Shown here: positions 38,813-46,318 of the stretch, one piece after another
How positions within the stretch are numbered: the stretch's first letter is position 1
Layout: each line of letters starts with the position of its first letter
NCBI RefSeq assembly: GCF_009928425.1
Contig: NZ_JAABNS010000001.1
Coordinates: forward strand, 1,240,001 to 1,304,000
Direction: 5' to 3'
Origin: Pseudarthrobacter sp. ATCC 49987
GTDB lineage: Bacteria; Actinomycetota; Actinomycetes; Actinomycetales; Micrococcaceae
Length of the DNA: 64,000 nt
Made by a program: the position numbers and the translations under genes
Notes under the pieces: model-generated
The model's input: only the letters and a program-made list of their open reading frames with translations
The model's database searches: none
What the model was told of the DNA's origin: nothing

Positions 38813-39535
38813 ATGGGCGTAACAGTAACAGGAACAATTACCACGCAAAACTTAAATCCGACTACGGGTACGGCAACCCCCGGATCATTCGTCAAACTAG
38901 CGGACAAGAGCTCATCGACTTATAGGGAGCCGGTGGACAGTGTTTCGGTCCAGGTCACGGGGACGTATACCGGAGTTCTGACACCACAAGTCTCCAACGA
39001 CGGTGCAACGTGGGTAGCGGTCGGGCCGGATATGGTCTTCAACTTCAATACTGGGGTTTATAGCGAAACTATTGCCTCAGCGGCGGTCGGGGTATTCCTG
39101 GTCACCGTGGGCGGGGCTAAGTATTTCCGTATTAGCGCCGATGCAGTGGTGACGGGCTCAGCAACCGTCACGATCAACGCAGCCAATGACACTAGATCCG
39201 CGGGCGTCACCGGATCATTTACCCTTCGCGACAAGATCGCCGGTGAAGACCTCTTGAACGACGTTCTAAAAGCTGAAGACCGTTCTTCTTACGTCAACAC
39301 AACGGCAAGCGTGCTTGTGAAGACTGGCGCAGGCCGGCTCAAGGGTATCTTCGTAGCGTCTGGTACAACTCCAACGATCAAATTATGGGATAGCACAACT
39401 GCGGCTAGCACTGTCCTTATAAACACCTTCACACCAGCAGTGGGCACTTACTACGCATTTCCATCCGTGGAGTTTGCAACCGGCCTCTTCATCACAGTAA
39501 GCGGTACTATCGACTGCACCGTGTTCTTCAAGTAG
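38813..39535 (+). CDS. Structural protein with immunoglobulin-like beta repeats
   Basis: 240 residues, Thr/Val/Ser-rich and all-beta. The first half (SVSVQVTGTYTGVLTPQVSNDGATWVAV...ETIASAAVGVFLVTVGGAKYFRISADAVVTGSATVTI) resembles virion decoration or fibre modules. The second half begins RDKIAGEDLLNDVLKAEDR. It is the first gene after the terminator, with a likely own promoter near 38790. Probably a capsid fibre or adhesin. Confidence 0.65.
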   Translation: MGVTVTGTITTQNLNPTTGTATPGSFVKLADKSSSTYREPVDSVSVQVTGTYTGVLTPQVSNDGATWVAVGPDMVFNFNTGVYSETIASAAVGVFLVTVGGAKYFRISADAVVTGSATVTINAANDTRSAGVTGSFTLRDKIAGEDLLNDVLKAEDRSSYVNTTASVLVKTGAGRLKGIFVASGTTPTIKLWDSTTAASTVLINTFTPAVGTYYAFPSVEFATGLFITVSGTIDCTVFFK

Positions 39536-39542
39536 GTAATCC

Positions 39543-40178
39543 ATGGCAACTAGACGACCTATTTGGGAAAACTTACAGAAGAACGGCGACTTTGAACTAG
39601 CTCCTACTTTCGTGGCGCCGACGACGAGTACCAGCGTGTTTATCACTGGGACTGCCACAGGCTCCGCTAGTAACGATGCCTATACATGGGCGACTAATAA
39701 GGGCGGCACTGGTCAGGCCATGTTCGACACTGCCGAGAAGTACTCGGGTAACTACTCAATGAAGGTATCCACACTAGCGGCTGGCTCATTCATGTACGCT
39801 CGTGCGGTCCCAGGCACAGCTACGAACCAAAAGTTGCGACTCAACGCCATTACGGTTGCTCCAAACACTTCCTACACTGTCGAGTTTTGGATGAAGACCA
39901 ACCTTGTGAGTGGCGCTAGCGCATCAGGTGCCCGCTTGGCTGTTGTCCAGTACAACGGCGCTGCCACGGCTCTTACCACTGTCCTTTCAACCGCAGTCAT
40001 TACGACTACAGGCTGGACTAAGTACTCCTTCAACTTCACCACACAAGCCACTTGTAACTTCATTGAACTTCAGTGTCGAGTAACGGGTAACGATGGCGCG
40101 GCCACTCTCATCATGGATGGCTGGTTCGATGACATCAGCGTGAAACCAACTACCCAGACGGTACGCCTCGCCATATGA
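39543..40178 (+). CDS. Carbohydrate-binding-module-like structural protein
   Basis: 211 residues. NLQKNGDFELAPTFVAP, YSGNYSMKVSTLAAGSF, TVAPNTSYTVEFWMKTNL and CNFIELQCRVTG...IMDGWFDDISVKPT follow the outline of family 4/9/22-like carbohydrate-binding jelly rolls. It sits between two other surface-type genes and overlaps the next by 4 nt. A role in binding host glycans is inferred. Confidence 0.7.
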   Translation: MATRRPIWENLQKNGDFELAPTFVAPTTSTSVFITGTATGSASNDAYTWATNKGGTGQAMFDTAEKYSGNYSMKVSTLAAGSFMYARAVPGTATNQKLRLNAITVAPNTSYTVEFWMKTNLVSGASASGARLAVVQYNGAATALTTVLSTAVITTTGWTKYSFNFTTQATCNFIELQCRVTGNDGAATLIMDGWFDDISVKPTTQTVRLAI

Positions 40179-41260
40179 GCTTAAGCCGACTATCTGTAGC
40201 AGGCTCCGCAGAAGTTGTGCCACTCAAGAGCAAGATGTCGGGCATTGTGATGGAGCGAGCCAACGGCGACATCCTGACAGCGACCAGCAGCCCGTTTGCT
40301 ATTCATAAGTCCATAGACGGGGGAGTGACATGGGTGCAGAAGTTCTCAGAGGCACACCCTAACCGCAATGCTCGTTTGAACTTCGAAGACTCCCGCGGCT
40401 ACCTGTTCTTCGGTACGGCTCTCACGAACAACGCTGCAACGATTGCCCGTTCAATTGATGGGGGTGAAACCTTCGTCACAGTGCTCACCCTTGAATCAGA
40501 CTCAGCTTGGTACATGATCGAGCGTGACAACGGGGATCTCTACGTGAACGAATACAACTCGTCTAACACAGCGATGTTTGCCTACAACGTATGGAAGTCA
40601 GTCAACGGCGGCGCAGCTTGGACCAAGTTCTACACTCACCCTCCAGGGCCTGACCCAAGCAACCTGACGAACCGGACCATCCGCCACTTCCACATGCTCT
40701 GGCGCGACACGAGCGATCAGATGTATTTGTCTATGGCTCACGGGCTGGAGACAGGCGCATACCTTCTGAACAACGATGGCACCCTGGGCGCGAACATCGG
40801 TGACTATCCAACTACAGGTGGCGCGTCGAAAGGTGGAGGGCTCACTGCCTTTGCTCAAGCGGACAACGGAGACATATTCCTAACTCCTGACAACTATCCT
40901 TCATGTGTGTACAAGTACCAGCCGGCCTCTCCAACAGTTGAAGGCAAGCTTCTGAACGTTCACGATGTGGCTAGTAAGTACGGAACAAGCAGAGAGTCGT
41001 TCATCCTGGGCATGAGCAAGGGTCGTTACGGTGTGCTCTACGCACTAGGCAACGGCACGTCAGCCAACAGGACGTTCCTACTTATCAGCGGAGATGACGG
41101 AGCTACATGGAAGTACGTGGCCTATACGAGTGAAGGCACCCGCCCAACCTTCGTATCGGTTAGTCGTTCTTCTATCCCTCGCATCCACATTGACCAGGGC
41201 ATCAACCGGCCATTCGTGACACTTCCTGACTATACGAAGCAACAGGCCATGAATCTTTAG
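40175..41260 (+). CDS. Beta-propeller (sialidase-like BNR repeat) protein
   Basis: 361 residues with at least four Asp-box motifs: SIDGGVTW, SIDGGETF, SVNGGAAW and SGDDGATW, spaced as in six-bladed sialidase propellers. No catalytic Arg triad or nucleophile could be assigned, so it may bind rather than cleave. Encoded in the head module with two other glycan-type proteins, it is likely part of a surface fibre. Confidence 0.75.
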   Translation: MSLSRLSVAGSAEVVPLKSKMSGIVMERANGDILTATSSPFAIHKSIDGGVTWVQKFSEAHPNRNARLNFEDSRGYLFFGTALTNNAATIARSIDGGETFVTVLTLESDSAWYMIERDNGDLYVNEYNSSNTAMFAYNVWKSVNGGAAWTKFYTHPPGPDPSNLTNRTIRHFHMLWRDTSDQMYLSMAHGLETGAYLLNNDGTLGANIGDYPTTGGASKGGGLTAFAQADNGDIFLTPDNYPSCVYKYQPASPTVEGKLLNVHDVASKYGTSRESFILGMSKGRYGVLYALGNGTSANRTFLLISGDDGATWKYVAYTSEGTRPTFVSVSRSSIPRIHIDQGINRPFVTLPDYTKQQAMNL

Positions 41261-41277
41261 GCTGAACCGGCCATGAC

Positions 41278-41308
41278 AAAGACCTCTCAACTATGAGGGG
41301 TCTTTTAA
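41278..41308 (+). terminator. Intrinsic terminator
   Basis: AAAGACCTCTC and GAGGGGTCTTT form a stem around AACTAT and are followed by TAATTG. It ends the surface-protein group. Confidence 0.8.
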
Positions 41309-42010
41309 TTGTTGGTGTGCAGTGTTTAAATGAAGACATATATGAGCACAACCCTACGAATCGATTCCTTCAACGAGATAAACGTCCTAGAGCGAACTGA
41401 ACTCAGCTCGGATTATGTAGCAGCTTCAACCGTGCTTACCGTACGGAGCACCCAGGGATTCGCAATAGGCCAATCCATTTACGTGGGCCAACCATCGCGT
41501 GAAGGCTGCGAGAAGGGCGTCATTGCGTCTTTGAGTGGTGAGACGACTATCAACCTGTCCGCCGCACTCAAGCTGCCACACACGCGCTATGAGCCTGTCA
41601 CAGCCGTACTTGGCGACTCGATCCATATCTATCGTGCCTCGAATGTTGACGGCGCCGTTCCAGCCGACAACCAGTTCACCGTTCTGACAACTCGTACAAT
41701 CGATCCTGACCAGGCTTCGACCTACTACCAAGACTCAACGGGCTCTAGTGCCTTCTGGTATCGCTACACGTACTTCAATCCGATCTCCAATGTAGAGACG
41801 CCACTGATTTACTTCGACGCATGGCGCGGAGATGACTTTGCGCATTACGCTTCCCTAGCTGAGATCCGGAAGGAAGCTGGATTTGAAAAGGCCTACAACC
41901 TTCCCGACAGCGACGTCGAGCTGCAGCGCCGCAATGCTGAATCGGAGATCAACGCGTCTTTGAGTGGGGGACTGCTGAAGGTTTAGTTGACAGCTGGGGT
42001 TGATAATTTC

Positions 42011-42889
42011 TTACGCGGCTGAGGCCGCGTTTTTTATTGTCTCAAACTCGATTGGTGTCAGCCGTCCGAGGGCACGTTGACGGCGTTTGCGGTGGTAGCT
42101 GCGCTCGATCCAGGTCGTGATGGCCAGCCGGAGCTCGGCCCGGGTCTCCCATCGTTTCCGGTTCAGGACGTTCTTTTGCAGCAGGGAGAAGAACGATTCC
42201 ATCGCTGCATTGTCACCGCATGCCCCTACCCGGCCCATCGATCCGTTCAGGCCGTAGGTGTTCAGGGCCAGGACGAACTTTCTGGATCTGAACTGGGACC
42301 CTCTGTCCGAGTGGACCACCGTGCCCGCCGGTTTCCTGAGGGCCACGGCGTGGTCCAGGGCGGCGACGGCCAGGGACGCTTTCATCCGCCCGTCCATCGA
42401 GTACCCGACGATCCGGTTTGAGTGAAGGTCCTTGATCGCGCACAGGTACAGCTTGCCCTCCCCGGTGTGGTGCTCGGTGATGTCCGTGAGCCATTTCCGG
42501 TTCGGTGCCGTGGCGCTGAAGTCCCGTTCGACGAGGTCATCGTGGACCGGCGGGCCGGCCTTGAGCCCTGACCGGCGCCGGCGGTGGATCACCGAGAGGA
42601 TGCCGTTCTCCGAGCACAGCCGCCAGATCCGGCGTTCACTGGCCCCAGGGCCGGGACCGGCGTTGATCTCATCGGCGATGAACCGGTATCCGAAGGCAGG
42701 ATCGTCCCGGTGGTGATCGATGGCGGCGTTGATCAGATGCGCTTCTTCCCAGTCCCGGGCCGGGACGGGATTGGCGGCCCACTGGTAGTAGGCCTGTCTG
42801 GAGAAATTCAGTACCCGGCAGGACACTGCCACGGGAACCCGGATCGGGGCGTCCCTGGCAGCCAGCTCGCGGACCAGCGGGTACATCAT
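42011..42889 (-). CDS. IS3-family transposase, orfB (copy 1)
   Basis: 292-residue integrase-core protein. The DDE residues are visible in RKWLTDITEH, TVVHSDRGSQF and NAAMESFFSLLQKN, with the usual IS3 C-terminus YHRKRRQRALGRLTPIEFE. It is normally made as the orfAB fusion through the A7 frameshift. Confidence 0.92.
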   Translation of the reverse strand: MMYPLVRELAARDAPIRVPVAVSCRVLNFSRQAYYQWAANPVPARDWEEAHLINAAIDHHRDDPAFGYRFIADEINAGPGPGASERRIWRLCSENGILSVIHRRRRSGLKAGPPVHDDLVERDFSATAPNRKWLTDITEHHTGEGKLYLCAIKDLHSNRIVGYSMDGRMKASLAVAALDHAVALRKPAGTVVHSDRGSQFRSRKFVLALNTYGLNGSMGRVGACGDNAAMESFFSLLQKNVLNRKRWETRAELRLAITTWIERSYHRKRRQRALGRLTPIEFETIKNAASAA

Positions 42890-43203
42890 TTTTTTGGGTT
42901 GATGTCCCGGGACAAGTAGGCCACGGCACGGCGCATGACTTCGGCTTCCTGTTCCAGGAGCCGGATGCGTTTGTTGGCCTCCCGCAACTTCGCGGCGTCA
43001 TCGGACACCGCCCCGGACTTCACGCCGTCTTCTCTGTCGGCGATCTTCATCCAGCGGTGCAGGGCAGCGGGCGAGACACCGAAGTCCTTGGCGATCTGGA
43101 TGATGGGCGCTTCGCCCTTGCGGGCAACCGCGACGACATCGCGGCGGAATTCTTCGGGAAAGGCTTTGGGCATGATGAACATCCTTCCACCCGCAAGGAT
43201 CAA
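42886..43203 (-). CDS. IS3-family transposase, orfA (copy 1)
   Basis: 105-residue helix-turn-helix protein (AFPEEFRRDVVAVARKGEAPIIQIAKDFGVSPAALHRWMKIADRED) with a leucine-zipper-like tail (LREANKRIRLLEQEAEVMRRA). It ends at AAA AAA TGA within a run of seven A, the slippery site A-AAA-AAA, where a -1 shift joins it to orfB. Confidence 0.92.
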   Translation of the reverse strand: MILAGGRMFIMPKAFPEEFRRDVVAVARKGEAPIIQIAKDFGVSPAALHRWMKIADREDGVKSGAVSDDAAKLREANKRIRLLEQEAEVMRRAVAYLSRDINPKK

Positions 43204-43526
43204 ATCCTCACAGGCAAAGTGTCAATCAAACCTTCAGCAGTCCCTGGTGCCTATACGGTCCCCTTCGCTCCCGTGCCCGCCATCATTCGTACTCTCACTA
43301 TCCAGCTGGCCGCAGCGATGCTCTTGGTTCACGCCTACGGAGAGACAGCCGGCAACAGGCAGAAGCTCAAGGATGCACGAGCTGCTATCGAGGGATACAA
43401 GACGAGATCCTCTGTATTGACGGATGATGATGGGATCTCACTCACGACTTCCAACGGTGTCACCGGCTACCCAGGCGATCCGAGTGACGACGCGCCAAGG
43501 TTCTTCCGTATGGGGGACACGTTCTA

Positions 43527-43976
43527 GTGACCTACGTCATCACAGTCCAGGGCGACGACGAACTGATTCAACGGCTCAAGAAGTTCGGAGTATCCGTTCT
43601 AGACCTCAGCGCTTCAATGGATAAGACGGGCCGCTACTTGACAGGATTCTTCTCTGGCGAGGTGTTCGCCTCTCGTGGAGGAATCATCGGTAGACCATGG
43701 CCGGCGCTCCACTCGAACTATGCAGCTTTTAAGGCTCGTACGTTCCCTGGTCGTCCACCACTAATCCGTAGCGGATTGATGAACCGTTCTTTCAAGCACA
43801 AGTCAACCAAGCTGTCCGCGAGCTTGTGGAATGAAGCGGAATATTTCAAGTACCACCAGGATGGCCGCGGTGTTCCTGAGCGCGTGATGATGCTTGTGGA
43901 TGACCGGCGTGAGCGGATGGTAGTCCAGTTCGTTGCTGACGACATTGCCGGGAAGATGAGTACCTCAGGTGTCTAG
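43527..43976 (+). CDS. Virion morphogenesis protein (tail completion)
   Basis: 149 residues from a GTG start. The sequence (YVITVQGDDELIQRLKKFGVSVLDLSASMDKTGRYLTGFFSGEVFASRGG, GRPWPALHSNYAAFKARTFPGRPPLIRSGLMNRSF) matches the Mu gpG-like virion morphogenesis family. That family connects head and tail. It begins at the stop of the IS-split adaptor gene. Confidence 0.82.
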   Translation: MTYVITVQGDDELIQRLKKFGVSVLDLSASMDKTGRYLTGFFSGEVFASRGGIIGRPWPALHSNYAAFKARTFPGRPPLIRSGLMNRSFKHKSTKLSASLWNEAEYFKYHQDGRGVPERVMMLVDDRRERMVVQFVADDIAGKMSTSGV

Positions 43977-44469
43977 CCAGTATGAAGACAACGTGCAACG
44001 CATGCTGCACCTGATGAAGGACACATTCGCTGATACCTTCGCTACCTATTACGACGGCGATCCTGAAGCTATCCCTACGTTCAACTTACCCGCGTTGATC
44101 GTCACTCAAACAAGCGACGAGACTCAAGAGGGAGCTATAGGACAAGATGATGTCTCAGATAGCCTCACGATAAAGGTTGTCTTCAACAAGCGCGACGACT
44201 GGGACGGCGATAAGGTCAATCCTCTCAACATGACGGAGCGCAAGATTCGCGACTTGGTAAGTAAGCGAGACCCGCTTACTGGAAACTACGATCCAAAGAC
44301 TGTAAAAGGGGCCATCAGAGCTCATGCCTTGGACGGAATAATAGCAGTCGCTAACAACATGAACGTCCAGTATGGAATCAATCCTCGAACGGCAGGTGAG
44401 CACCTCGCTGACCTGACTGCAGAAGGACATGTATCGTTCACTATCCAGTACTGCGTCAACGTGTATTAG
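43969..44469 (+). CDS. Tail terminator-like protein
   Basis: 166 residues (YEDNVQRMLHLMKDTFADTFATYYDGDPEAIPTFNLPALIVTQTSDETQ...DSLTIKVVFNKRDDW). Size, alternating helix-strand content and position after the morphogenesis gene and before the tail tube fit a tail terminator/neck protein. Overlaps the previous gene by 8 nt. Confidence 0.65.
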   Translation: MSSQYEDNVQRMLHLMKDTFADTFATYYDGDPEAIPTFNLPALIVTQTSDETQEGAIGQDDVSDSLTIKVVFNKRDDWDGDKVNPLNMTERKIRDLVSKRDPLTGNYDPKTVKGAIRAHALDGIIAVANNMNVQYGINPRTAGEHLADLTAEGHVSFTIQYCVNVY

Positions 44470-44514
44470 GTCATTGCACTTTTAAAAGTGTGATGTTTGT
44501 CTTACATTAAGGAC

Positions 44515-44688
44515 ATGGCAAAGAATAAAGAAATCGATCTAACCGACGAAGCTTCTGAAAAAGGCACTAAGCGGCAATACTTCTTCCCGACAGAGGGCAA
44601 GAGCGTTGAAGCTGAGGATTTGGCAGAGGCTGTCGAGATACTAAACGAAGCAAAGAAAGAACAAGAGGTAGGTGATGGCAACAGGTAG
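44515..44688 (+). CDS. Hypothetical 57-residue protein
   Basis: A very charged small protein (MAKNKEIDLTDEASEKGTKRQYFFPTEGKSVEAEDLAEAVEILNEAKKEQEV). The ATG at 44515 follows ACATTAAGGAC, the same leader as at the protease gene (ACATTAAGGACAT). It lies before the tail tube gene and overlaps it by 14 nt. Confidence 0.65.
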   Translation: MAKNKEIDLTDEASEKGTKRQYFFPTEGKSVEAEDLAEAVEILNEAKKEQEVGDGNR

Positions 44689-45634
44689 TCCCTTTATTGG
44701 ACGCAAAGAAGGCGTCGGTCTTGGTATTGAAACAACACCAGGAACATCAGTAGCGCCGAGTACATGGCTCAGGTGGCTTGATCAGGACATTCAAAACAAA
44801 GTCACGATCATCGAGAGCGATAGCGCCATGGGCGTTGTTGAGAAGATCGCTGACAGCGCGATAGTTGAGCGATGGGCCGAAGGTACTCTCGCTGGCAAAG
44901 TCTCTGATGAATCTATCGGGTACTTCCTACTTGGCATGTTCGGGACTGTCTCGACAGGCACCGTTTCAGCCGGTATTTACCCTCACACGTTCTCTGTGAA
45001 CCAGACCAGCGTGCCAAAAGCGCTAACCATCTGTCACGTCACACCACTCAAGACTGAGCGTCACTCGTACGGCGTCATCGACAGCTTAGAGCTCAATGCT
45101 GAAGCAGGTGCATGGGTCCAAGTAAGTGCGGCTGTCAAAGCTCGTACAGGCGTTACTGCCTCGGATGTTCCGGCCACCACGACTGAGAAAGAGTTCACGA
45201 GTAAGCAGATCACCTTCAAGACAGCAGCCAACGTTGCAGGTCTAGGCGCTGCGCCAGTTCTGACCGTCAAGAGCGTGAAGCTTGCATTCGAGCGAGGATC
45301 AACACCTTACTTCGCACTCGGAACTGATGATGTGCCTGAGTTTGACCGCGATGTGTTCGAAGCCAAAGGGGAGTTCGTCTTGCGCTACCAGGACACCCAA
45401 GTTGAGACTGACTTCCTGGCCAACGCCATCAAGGCGATGGAGCTCAAGATGACCAACGGCACGTCGATCCTGACGCTCACCGCTAGCAAGGTCCGTACCC
45501 GCGACCTAGCTAAGTCATCTGACAAAGACGGCATCGTCACTCAAACAGTCCAGTTCTATTGTGAGTTCGATCCGACTGTTAACTCGGCAATCGTTCCACT
45601 CTTGAATAACGCAAAGGTTTCCTACGTAGCATAG
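44675..45634 (+). CDS. Major tail tube protein
   Basis: 319 residues (ATGSPFIGRKEGVGLGIETTPGTSVAPSTWLRWLDQDIQNKVTIIESDSAMG...). The beta-rich composition and repeated GxVSxG-type strands are usual for siphovirus tail tubes. Its place before the frameshifted chaperone and tape measure genes is decisive. The GTG three bases earlier is an alternative start. Confidence 0.82.
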   Translation: MATGSPFIGRKEGVGLGIETTPGTSVAPSTWLRWLDQDIQNKVTIIESDSAMGVVEKIADSAIVERWAEGTLAGKVSDESIGYFLLGMFGTVSTGTVSAGIYPHTFSVNQTSVPKALTICHVTPLKTERHSYGVIDSLELNAEAGAWVQVSAAVKARTGVTASDVPATTTEKEFTSKQITFKTAANVAGLGAAPVLTVKSVKLAFERGSTPYFALGTDDVPEFDRDVFEAKGEFVLRYQDTQVETDFLANAIKAMELKMTNGTSILTLTASKVRTRDLAKSSDKDGIVTQTVQFYCEFDPTVNSAIVPLLNNAKVSYVA

Positions 45635-45697
45635 AACCTAATTGCAAATAGTATTCTCTCCTGCTTAAATACCAACAGTAAATAAGCAGGAGATTTT

Positions 45698-46117
45698 ATG
45701 TCTGAACCAAAACGCATTGTAAGCATCAAGAAGTCATCACTAGAGGGCCTGAGCCACGAGTGGGGTGATGAATGCTATGCCTACATCACTCCAGCTACTT
45801 ATGAAGAGATGCTTGAAGTCAACGAGCTGAACACTGCTGAGCTCACTCAGCGCGAGCAGGTCAACTTTCAGCTGGAACAGGTGAAGAAGCACTTCGTCAG
45901 CGGCAAGATTAAAGTGTTCAACGGTACTGAGTTCGAACTGGCTGACATGACCGCAGAAGACGCAGTCGCGACTATCGCGATTGCTGACAAGATATATGCC
46001 GACATAATTGGTTTCGAACTGGACCCAAAAGATTTGCGCAAGGCAGCTCAGGAGAACGCCTTGCAAGTGAAAAGCGAGAGCACTACAGAGACTTCCTCGT
46101 CAGAGACTTCAGAGTAG
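45698..46117 (+). CDS. Tail assembly chaperone, short form
   Basis: 139 residues, acidic C-terminus (SESTTETSSSETSE). GDECYAYITPATYEEMLEVNELNTAELTQREQVNFQLEQVKKHFVSG and AVATIAIADKIYADIIGFELD fit the G-type chaperone that coats the tape measure protein. It lies between tail tube and tape measure and is followed by an overlapping frame with no own ribosome site, the classic G/GT arrangement. Confidence 0.85.
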   Translation: MSEPKRIVSIKKSSLEGLSHEWGDECYAYITPATYEEMLEVNELNTAELTQREQVNFQLEQVKKHFVSGKIKVFNGTEFELADMTAEDAVATIAIADKIYADIIGFELDPKDLRKAAQENALQVKSESTTETSSSETSE

Positions 46118-46296
46118 GCATCCCTAACGCGGTGGTAATGGAAGTAATGCTCTTCCGTTACCAGGAACGCATGCACCTAGGTTATGAAGAGGTTACTAAG
46201 AAAACTCCTTGGGCTGAGATAGAGCGCGCCTTTTACATATGGTCACTTGATAGTGAGCGTGATAAATTAGAAACAGATAGGCAAAAGAAGATATAA
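46028..46296 (+). CDS. Tail assembly chaperone, -1 frameshift extension
   Basis: In the -1 frame the reading is open from CCA-AAA-G (46025-46031) through RFAQGSSGERLASEKREHYR, then DFLVRDFRVGIPNAVVMEVMLFRYQERMHLGYEEVTKKTPWAEIERAFYIW...RQKKI. The last 70 residues are clearly coding. Slippage of AAA back by one base keeps full pairing. The fusion is the GT form needed to recruit the tail tube. Its stop overlaps TATAAATA (46292-46299). Confidence 0.8.
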
Positions 46297-46318
46297 ATAC
46301 TTCATAACTAAATACTGC

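Larger units (their letters stand above)
41968..43244 (-). mobile_element. IS3-family element, copy 1
   Basis: 1277 bp with inverted ends GGGACTGCTGAAGGTTT (left end at 41968) and the matching AAACCTTCAGCAGTCCC (right end at 43244), flanked by the 3-bp duplication TGG (41965-41967 and 43245-43247). The transposase is on the minus strand as two frames joined by an A7 slip. It has the same length and encodes the same proteins as the copy at 58619, so both insertions are recent. Confidence 0.95.
41342..43527 (+). pseudogene. Head-tail adaptor gene split by an IS element
   Basis: The 5' part (41342-41967) encodes STTLRIDSFNEINVLERTELSSDYVAA...DFAHYASLAEIRKEAGFEKAYNLPDSDVELQRRNAESEINASLSG. The 3' part (43248-43527) continues AYTVPFAPVPAIIRTL...DDAPRFFRMGDTF. 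Removing the IS and one TGG duplication joins them in frame to a 301-residue protein. Its second half (SLAEIRKEAGF...DDAEI-type helices) resembles phage head-tail connector proteins. The gene order between capsid and virion-morphogenesis genes agrees. In its present state it should yield only the truncated N-terminal part. Confidence 0.85.

Noticed and set aside
42077-42919. Plus-strand ORFs across the IS transposase
   Set aside because: They repeat in both IS copies only because the DNA is identical. They have no independent support.
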